A stretch of 5,145 bases of DNA, from NCBI GenBank assembly GCA_017438675.1, contig JAFRUW010000131.1, positions 1 through 5,145 on the forward strand, read 5' to 3'. This DNA is from Oscillospiraceae bacterium (GTDB lineage: Bacteria; Bacillota; Clostridia; Oscillospirales; Oscillospiraceae). Position 1 is the stretch's first letter; every line of letters begins with the position of its first letter. Made by a program: the position numbers and the translations under genes. The notes beneath the pieces are model-generated. The model saw only the letters and a list, made by a program, of their open reading frames with translations, was not told where the DNA came from and did not search any database. Shown one piece after another: positions 1 to 3,454 of this stretch.

Positions 1-802
1 CGGTGTGACCGTACACCGACGCGTAGGCAATCATGACGCCGCTTACCTCGGGCTCATATGCGCTCCACTTGCGGTACTTCTCAACGTAGTCGCCGATGTT
101 CCTTCTCCACACAAAGCCGTGGAGGGGACAGATCATCTCAATCTCAACAGTTGCCGCTTTCTTGAGAAGCGCCTGTACCTGAGTGCCGTATTTGCCCACG
201 ATGTTGGTGTAATATCTGCGGGCTTCCTTGAGATAATCGGCAAAGAAGTCCACCTCGTCGGCAAAGAGAGCGCCGTTCAGCGCGCCGAAGGTGCCGAAAG
301 CATCGGCGGAAAACAGGGTTTTTGTTGTGATGTCATAGGACACCATGACCTCCGGCCAGTGAACCATGGGAGCCATGAGGAAGGTGAAAGTGTGATTCCC
401 GGTTTCGAGCTTGTCGCCCTCCTTGACGATCAGGGTCTTTACTTCAAAGCCTTCACCGAAGTACTGCTTTATCATGACCTTGATCTTGTCGTTGCAGACC
501 ACCGTGGCCTCGGGATAGAGCTTTAACAGGATGTTCAGTGTTGCGGAATGATCCGGCTCCATGTGATGGACGACCACATAGTCCAGCTTCCTGCCGCCGA
601 GAGCGTATTCCACATTTTCAATGAAGGTGCTTTCCACAGCCTGGTCGACAGTATCAAAAAGAACTGTCTTTTCATCCAGAAGCAGATATGAATTATAGGA
701 CACGCCTTCGGGAACGGAATACACGCCCTCAAACATGGCAAGACGCCTGTCATCCGCGCCGACCCAAATAAGGTCGTTTGTGATTTTTCTTGTGCAATGC
801 AT
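1..802 (-). CDS. fprA: FprA-type flavodiiron protein, N-terminal 267 residues (3' end outside window)
   Basis: Flavodiiron proteins are cytoplasmic enzymes that reduce O2 to water and/or NO to N2O, using a non-heme diiron site and FMN, and they protect anaerobes from both gases. The metallo-beta-lactamase-like domain carries all seven expected iron ligands: the HMEPDH motif at residues 80-85 (H80, E82, D84, H85), H148 in MVHWPE, D167 in SADAFG and H228 in CPLHG. Near the cut edge, MIAYASVYGHT (257-267) is the start of the FMN phosphate loop of the C-terminal flavodoxin domain. Family members are usually about 390-400 residues, so roughly a third is missing only because the window ends. The ATG at 802-800 is preceded by AGGAGG (816-811) at 8 nt spacing. 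The gene has its own promoter and is separated from the upstream flavodoxin by a hairpin array. No rubredoxin domain is visible in this part. O2 versus NO preference cannot be read from sequence. Confidence 0.95.
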   Translation of the reverse strand, partial: MHCTRKITNDLIWVGADDRRLAMFEGVYSVPEGVSYNSYLLLDEKTVLFDTVDQAVESTFIENVEYALGGRKLDYVVVHHMEPDHSATLNILLKLYPEATVVCNDKIKVMIKQYFGEGFEVKTLIVKEGDKLETGNHTFTFLMAPMVHWPEVMVSYDITTKTLFSADAFGTFGALNGALFADEVDFFADYLKEARRYYTNIVGKYGTQVQALLKKAATVEIEMICPLHGFVWRRNIGDYVEKYRKWSAYEPEVSGVMIAYASVYGHT

Positions 803-831
803 AGGATTATCCTCCTGAATTTATTTTATCA

Positions 832-860
832 ATCATACCATACAGGCAGGACAAAAACAA
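832..860 (-). promoter_or_regulatory. Probable sigma-A promoter of fprA, extended -10
   Basis: On the minus strand TTGTTT (860-855) is followed after exactly 17 nt by TATGAT (837-832). The -10 is preceded by TGG, giving the extended form TGnTATGAT, which can compensate for the weak -35. A start near 825 would give a leader of about 23 nt carrying the AGGAGG. No clear operator palindrome overlaps it. Confidence 0.65.
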
Positions 861-917
861 TCATTTTCCTGAAACAGCGGAAATAAAAATACACGAAAAA
901 GTCCGGTTATGATGAAA

Positions 918-1099
918 TACAAATGCCCTCCGTTTTGGAGGGCATTTGTACATAGAGGTTGTATAAGGTTCATCAGATCAGATGCTGATAAGCGAATTGT
1001 TTTTCGAAGCCGAACGCCTGATGTGCGCAGGCGTTCGGCTTCCTGCTCAAACCGAAGGGATTGGTTTGAGCGGTATGGGAATCATGACGGTTCCCATAC
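918..1099. repeat. Array of four consecutive stem-loops between flavodoxin and fprA
   Basis: This fills most of the 349-nt gap between the two genes. Four inverted repeats of unrelated sequence follow one another. (a) 918-931/937-950 is a perfect 14-bp stem with loop GTTTT. (b) 1006-1020/1028-1042 is a perfect 15-bp stem (GAAGCCGAACGCCTG) with a 7-nt loop. (c) 1045-1053/1063-1071 is a 9-bp stem with a 9-nt loop. (d) 1073-1081/1091-1099 is a 9-bp stem that a wobble pair and one C-G pair can extend to 11. Repeats b, c and d nearly abut. None is followed by a good T-run on either strand: repeat a has only TTT after it on the minus strand. Read on the minus strand the array is the 3' region of the flavodoxin transcript, so it may stabilise or inefficiently terminate that mRNA. 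No convincing gene lies here. Confidence 0.85.
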
Positions 1100-1151
1100 A
1101 CGGGGTGAAGAAAAAGAGTGAATCAAAAATGGAGGAGTGTAAGAGTTGTTC

Positions 1152-1574
1152 TTAAATCAGTGCAGCCCCGAGAGCCTGACAAGCCGTCAGAGCTTCGTCA
1201 TCCGGGGAATCGCAGCAAATAACGGGATCGCTGACGAGGATTGCGCCGTCGCCCTTACAGGCTTCTTCCCAATCCCTCATCCACTGACCGTCGCCCCAGC
1301 CGTAAGAGCCGAAAAGGGCAATCCTTTTACCGTTGATAAGGGGTTCGCATTCCGAAAAAACGGGCTGGAATTCGCTGTCCTCAAGCTCTTCGCTGCCCAT
1401 GGAAGGACAGCCGAACGCTATTGCATCATACTTATCCATAAGGTCGGCGCTGAAATCGGCTGCTGCAAATATATCGGCTTCCGCTCCGGCGTTCCTTGCG
1501 CCGTAAAGAACGCTTTCGGCCATGGCCTGGGTGTTGCCGGTGCCGCTCCAGTATACAACTGCAATCTTGCTCAT
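1152..1574 (-). CDS. fld: Short-chain flavodoxin
   Basis: This is a 140-residue FMN electron carrier of the cytoplasm, which replaces ferredoxin in low-potential electron transfer, typically when iron is scarce. All three FMN-binding loops are present: the phosphate loop SGTGNT (residues 10-15), the 50s loop around CPSMGSEELEDSEF (56-69) and the 90s loop GSYGWGDGQWM (89-99). The length and the YWSGTGNT, SYGWGDG and WMRDWEE signatures closely match classical clostridial flavodoxins of about 138 residues. The ATG at 1574-1572 has AGGAG (1585-1581) at 6 nt; the stop is TAA. It lies 80 nt downstream of the DUF3793 gene on the same strand with no terminator or good promoter between, so it is probably the second gene of an operon controlled by the metal-repressor-like operator at 2270-2287. 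Its Shine-Dalgarno can be paired in an intercistronic stem. Confidence 0.95.
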   Translation of the reverse strand: MSKIAVVYWSGTGNTQAMAESVLYGARNAGAEADIFAAADFSADLMDKYDAIAFGCPSMGSEELEDSEFQPVFSECEPLINGKRIALFGSYGWGDGQWMRDWEEACKGDGAILVSDPVICCDSPDDEALTACQALGAALI

Positions 1575-1580
1575 AGTGTT

Positions 1581-1639
1581 CTCCTATCTGCCGTTTACTG
1601 TTCCTTGCGTTATAAAACTCCCGTAAACGGCGGCAGGAG
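1581..1639 (-). promoter_or_regulatory. Intercistronic stem that can sequester the flavodoxin Shine-Dalgarno
   Basis: In the minus-strand RNA, GCCGTTTAC (1631-1623) pairs perfectly with GTAAACGGC (1598-1590). After a 3x4 internal loop, CTCCT (1639-1635) pairs with AGGAG (1585-1581), which is the flavodoxin ribosome binding site. The apical loop is 24 nt. The pairing is seen directly; that it controls flavodoxin translation or protects the mRNA is inference. Confidence 0.5.
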
Positions 1640-1654
1640 CTTATAACTGTTATT

Positions 1655-2206
1655 TCATGCCACAACTGTGAGTTTAAGGACAGACCCTTCTCTGCGCCAG
1701 AGGCGTTCATATATTTCTTTGCATTTATTCAGCCTTGCAAAGGTTTTTCGCGCCTCACACTCGTTGCAGTAAACCTTCCAGAGTCCGCAGTGCTTGTAGT
1801 TTTTCCCGTTATTGTTTATGAATCCTGTGACATCTCCCAAAGGATATCCGAGAAACACTCCTATCTCATGGGGGAAATCTTTGGAGTCCGCTGCATGCTT
1901 TGCCAGGGTTTCAAGCATTCTGTCAACATCATCGGTATCATAGCCGAACCTGCCGAGAAAACTCGCGACACCGGGCTTCGCAAGGTCGCACGCAAGGGCG
2001 GACCTGCGGAAAACATAGATGAGAACCCAGTCTCCGGTTATCTTCAGGGGGATGAGCTCTATGCCGGTGCCTTTAAAACGGCAGTTCCAGCAGGAGAGGC
2101 ATTCATTAAGCTCCTTTTCCGAGCCGAATTTATAACTGAAAAGACTTGCGGTCTTCAATGAAGCGAGAGTTGGCGAGCAATGTTCTATCAGGCATTTATC
2201 AAACAT
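1655..2206 (-). CDS. DUF3793 family protein
   Basis: This 183-residue soluble protein has no signal peptide or membrane segment. I recognise the family from two conserved blocks: an N-terminal HCSPTLASLKTASLF (residues 9-23) and the C-terminal HEIGVFLGYPLGDVTGFI (113-130), followed by the GKNYKHCGLWKVY segment (134-146). Cysteines are frequent (C5, C10, C36, C39, C42, C73, C140, C147, C150, C162); the LxCWxC cluster and the HC near the N-terminus could bind metal or be redox-active, but this is inference. The biochemical function is unknown. From memory of clostridial genomes, family members often sit beside flavodoxin or iron-related genes, which fits the flavodoxin immediately downstream. 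The ATG at 2206-2204 has GAGGT (2217-2213) at 6 nt; the stop is TGA. It is the first gene after a strong promoter overlapped by a DtxR/MntR-like palindrome, suggesting induction under metal (probably iron) limitation. Confidence 0.88.
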   Translation of the reverse strand: MFDKCLIEHCSPTLASLKTASLFSYKFGSEKELNECLSCWNCRFKGTGIELIPLKITGDWVLIYVFRRSALACDLAKPGVASFLGRFGYDTDDVDRMLETLAKHAADSKDFPHEIGVFLGYPLGDVTGFINNNGKNYKHCGLWKVYCNECEARKTFARLNKCKEIYERLWRREGSVLKLTVVA

Positions 2207-2269
2207 CGGATGACCTCACTGTAAAAGAATGTACGCTGTTCGCGGCATGATGCTCTGTCAGCGAATGAG

Positions 2270-2287
2270 TTAGTTATGCCTAACTAA
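2270..2287. promoter_or_regulatory. DtxR/MntR-superfamily-like operator palindrome
   Basis: TTAGTTATGCCTAACTAA is a perfect 7-bp inverted repeat (TTAGTTA/TAACTAA) around a TGCC spacer. It resembles the TTAGGTTAG...CTAACCTAA pattern of iron- and manganese-dependent DtxR/IdeR/MntR repressors more than an AT-rich Fur box. It touches the -10 element and spans the likely transcription start near 2280, a classic repression position for the DUF3793-flavodoxin operon. The palindrome is directly seen; the regulator is inferred. Confidence 0.65.
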
Positions 2288-2315
2288 AGATAACATATTC
2301 CGAAAAGTTTGTCAA
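2287..2315 (-). promoter_or_regulatory. Strong sigma-A promoter of the DUF3793-flavodoxin operon
   Basis: A consensus -35 TTGACA (2315-2310) lies 17 nt from the -10 TATCTT (2292-2287). The predicted start is near 2280, giving a leader of about 74 nt. The strength of the -35 and spacing suggests high expression when not repressed. Confidence 0.75.
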
Positions 2316-2326
2316 CACTAACTCAT

Positions 2327-2458
2327 CAACTTGATTTGTAATAATCGATATATTATTTGGATATAATTCCGATCTGTTGATTACTTTGCCCAAAATGACT
2401 GCGAATATACATTACGTCAGCGGGGTGATTGATATATTATCATATCATGACTGCAAAA
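2327..2458. other. AT-rich intergenic stretch, no gene recognised
   Basis: This is non-coding sequence between the DUF3793 promoter and the terminator at 2459-2488. It holds short direct repeats (GATATATTAT at 2347-2356 and 2431-2440; ATGACTGC at 2395-2402 and 2447-2454). The small open frames crossing it have no ribosome binding site and no family resemblance. No convincing additional promoter was seen. Confidence 0.5.
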
Positions 2459-2488
2459 AAATCCTCCGGCCTGCAGGCCGGAGGATTT
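2455..2488 (-). terminator. Distal intrinsic terminator, perfect palindrome plus T7
   Basis: Positions 2459-2488 form a 30-bp perfect palindrome centred on CTGCAG. Read on the minus strand it is a GC-rich stem followed by seven T (2461-2455). It is nearly identical to the terminator at 2736-2767 and closes the hairpin array on its downstream side. The plus strand lacks a T-run, so it works in the minus direction. Confidence 0.8.
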
Positions 2489-2490
2489 GG

Positions 2491-2693
2491 GCATGTCGAC
2501 AAAGTCGACATGCTTCAAAACAAATCTTGCGATTTGTTTTGAGTATAGCGCCGCTGCATCGCACAAATTGAATTGATTGAAATAATGAATAAAGGATAAT
2601 TCAATTTGCACGTTTGCGGCTTTCCTGTATTTTTCCCGTGATACATGCTCCCGGGAAAAATGGATTCAAATTTGTTTCGCCCTTTGGGCGAAA
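2491..2693. repeat. Array of five different stem-loops between two terminators
   Basis: Successive inverted repeats run from low to high coordinate. 2491-2500/2504-2513 is a perfect 10-bp stem GCATGTCGAC with loop AAA. 2515-2526/2531-2542 is a 12-bp stem with loop TTGC. 2564-2574/2598-2608 is an 11-bp stem CAAATTGAATT, with GCCGC/GCGGC (2550-2554/2616-2620) as an outer clamp. 2629-2638/2652-2661 is a 10-bp stem ATTTTTCCCG with a 13-nt loop. 2675-2682/2686-2693 is an 8-bp stem TTTCGCCC with loop TTT. Stem sequences are unrelated to each other, so this is not a tandem or CRISPR repeat. No coding region is credible. A possible weak minus promoter (TTGACT 2737-2732, 16 nt, TACAAG 2715-2710) lies just after the proximal terminator, so the array might be transcribed as a structured RNA; this is speculative. 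Confidence 0.8.
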
Positions 2694-2735
2694 TTCTGCG
2701 AAGCTTTTTCTTGTAATCTTGGTTTGTATACAGTC

Positions 2736-2767
2736 AAAAAATCCTCCGGCCTGCGGACCGGAGGATT
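2736..2767 (-). terminator. Intrinsic terminator of the PPOX-like/DUF1858 operon
   Basis: On the minus strand AATCCTCCGG (2767-2758) pairs with CCGGAGGATT (2749-2740) around an 8-nt loop, followed by TTTTTT (2741-2736). It begins 16 nt after the DUF1858 stop codon. Its sequence repeats that of 2455-2488 with a few changes in the loop region. Confidence 0.9.
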
Positions 2768-2783
2768 CTTTATAAAGGCTGTA

Positions 2784-2990
2784 TTACTTGTTTATGGATG
2801 CCAGATAATCCTGGATGCTCTTAAGAACAGCGTCAGCGTCCAGACCGTGAACCATGCATGCCTCCTCAAGGGACTCGCCGATGGAGGAAGGGCAGCCCAC
2901 GCAGTGCATTCCGTTCTGCATAAGGATATAGGCGATGCCTCTGTCGTACTGGAGCATCTCACCCATTGTTGTTTCTTTTGTGATGTTCAT
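2784..2990 (-). CDS. DUF1858 domain protein (hybrid-cluster-protein-associated redox disulfide type)
   Basis: This 68-residue cytoplasmic protein consists of a single DUF1858 domain. The family signature is clear: an N-terminal helix with the TMGEMLQYD segment (residues 8-16), then a CVGCPSS motif (C30 and C33), then the SLEEACMVHGLD segment (40-51, with C45). The CxxC pair is the predicted redox-active disulfide or metal site. Relatives occur alone or fused to other redox domains and are often found with hybrid cluster proteins, but the exact role is not established. The ATG at 2990-2988 follows a perfect AGGAGG (3003-2998) at 7 nt, which overlaps the stop codon of the preceding PPOX-like gene (11 nt between the coding regions), so the two are co-transcribed and probably translationally coupled. 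The stop is TAA and a strong terminator follows. No hcp gene is in the window. Confidence 0.9.
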   Translation of the reverse strand: MNITKETTMGEMLQYDRGIAYILMQNGMHCVGCPSSIGESLEEACMVHGLDADAVLKSIQDYLASINK

Positions 2991-3001
2991 TTGATTACCT
3001 C

Positions 3002-3394
3002 CTAAAAATTTATAACCTCGGGGGCGCTTGTAAAGGATGAAAACACCGCCTCGGCATTTTCAAAGTAAAGCACCTCTGTGTTGTCGTCCTCTGCGGAGTA
3101 CATGGCCTTCAGCTCGGGATAGCTGTCCAGCATGTGAGCCTTTGCCTCGACTCTGTCATCGCTGACAAGACTGCCGGACAGGCGAAGCCACTTGCTTCCG
3201 TCGAAAGCGCAGATCTCCACCTTGGGGTTTTCGTGTATCTCTCTTGATACAGCTTTGCTCTTTCCTGTCTGAATATACAGCTTGTTTTCAAAAATGTCAA
3301 CAGTTCCGAAGGGACGGACCCTCGCCTGATCACCGTCAACTGTGGCAAGGTAGTAAGTACCGACTTTTTTCAGAAATTCATAAACTCTCTGCAT
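3002..3394 (-). CDS. Pyridoxamine 5'-phosphate oxidase-like FMN split-barrel protein
   Basis: This 130-residue protein of the PPOX-like flavin split-barrel superfamily probably binds FMN as a homodimer. Its substrate is unknown, and such short members are usually general flavin reductases or stress proteins rather than true PdxH. Visible signatures are EFLKKVGTYYLATVDGDQ (residues 6-23), RVRPFG (25-30), IFENKLYIQTGKSKAV (34-49, the lysine-rich FMN phosphate region) and KWLRLSG (68-74). The length is normal for this group. I chose the ATG at 3394-3392 because GGAGG (3405-3401) lies 6 nt upstream and homologues begin at this methionine. An in-frame TTG 20 codons earlier would use the promoter itself as coding sequence. 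The stop is TAG. It is the first gene of a two-gene operon with DUF1858 and starts 56 nt after the copper ATPase. Confidence 0.9.
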   Translation of the reverse strand: MQRVYEFLKKVGTYYLATVDGDQARVRPFGTVDIFENKLYIQTGKSKAVSREIHENPKVEICAFDGSKWLRLSGSLVSDDRVEAKAHMLDSYPELKAMYSAEDDNTEVLYFENAEAVFSSFTSAPEVINF

Positions 3395-3426
3395 TGCGAA
3401 CCTCCATAACAATAATATGATACTAT

Positions 3427-3454
3427 ATTTTACAGCTTTTTCTCTAAATGTCAA
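3427..3454 (-). promoter_or_regulatory. Promoter of the PPOX-like/DUF1858 operon, -35 overlapping the ATPase stop
   Basis: A consensus TTGACA (3454-3449) is followed after 16 nt by TAAAAT (3432-3427). The -35 contains the TGA stop codon of the copper ATPase. A start near 3420 would leave a leader of about 26 nt with the GGAGG. No terminator lies in the 56-nt gap, so read-through from the ATPase is also possible. Confidence 0.7.

Larger units (their letters stand above)
2265..2326. repeat. Inverted repeat bracketing the promoter
   Basis: ATGAGTTAGT (2265-2274) recurs in perfect inverted orientation as ACTAACTCAT (2317-2326). The first arm overlaps the central operator palindrome and the second sits immediately upstream of the -35 box. 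Both contain the AGTTAG half-site motif, so the distal arm could be a second repressor half-site. Confidence 0.5.

Noticed and set aside
5..526. Plus-strand open frame of 173 codons
   Set aside because: It is antisense to the FprA gene, which has a complete set of diiron ligands; the plus-strand product resembles no family and lacks a ribosome binding site.
909..1121. Plus-strand open frame of 70 codons across the first hairpin array
   Set aside because: Its codons are made of palindrome arms, there is no ribosome binding site, and the composition is arginine-rich and unlike a protein.
803..1151. Known riboswitch or T-box in the fprA upstream gap
   Set aside because: The promoter lies close to fprA (start near 825), so the hairpins are upstream of its transcript, and no conserved riboswitch core was recognised.
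1146..1646. Plus-strand open frame with a TTG start and a GGAGGAG shortly upstream (about 1131-1137)
   Set aside because: It is fully antisense to the flavodoxin and its leader. The ribosome-binding-like run is probably coincidence, and the product has no recognisable domain.
1432..1710. Minus-strand 92-codon frame spanning the DUF3793-flavodoxin junction
   Set aside because: It is out of frame with both real genes, overlaps each, and has no family signature.
2270..2287. Fur box
   Set aside because: The GATAATGATAATCATTATC-type pattern is absent; the TTAGTTA/TAACTAA arms fit the DtxR/MntR style better.
2459..2767. CRISPR array or classical MITE
   Set aside because: The stems differ in sequence, there are no regular repeat-spacer units, and no target-site duplication is clear. 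The repeated ends are terminators with T-runs, although a mobile origin cannot be excluded.
2377..3005. Small open frames over the second hairpin array and antisense to DUF1858
   Set aside because: Their shared residues (such as the SSGL...GGFF segments) come from the duplicated terminator palindrome, not from protein homology.
3395..3454. Upstream TTG start that would add 20 residues to the PPOX-like protein
   Set aside because: The extension would be encoded by promoter sequence, has no ribosome binding site, and does not resemble the family N-terminus; the ATG at 3394 has a good Shine-Dalgarno.
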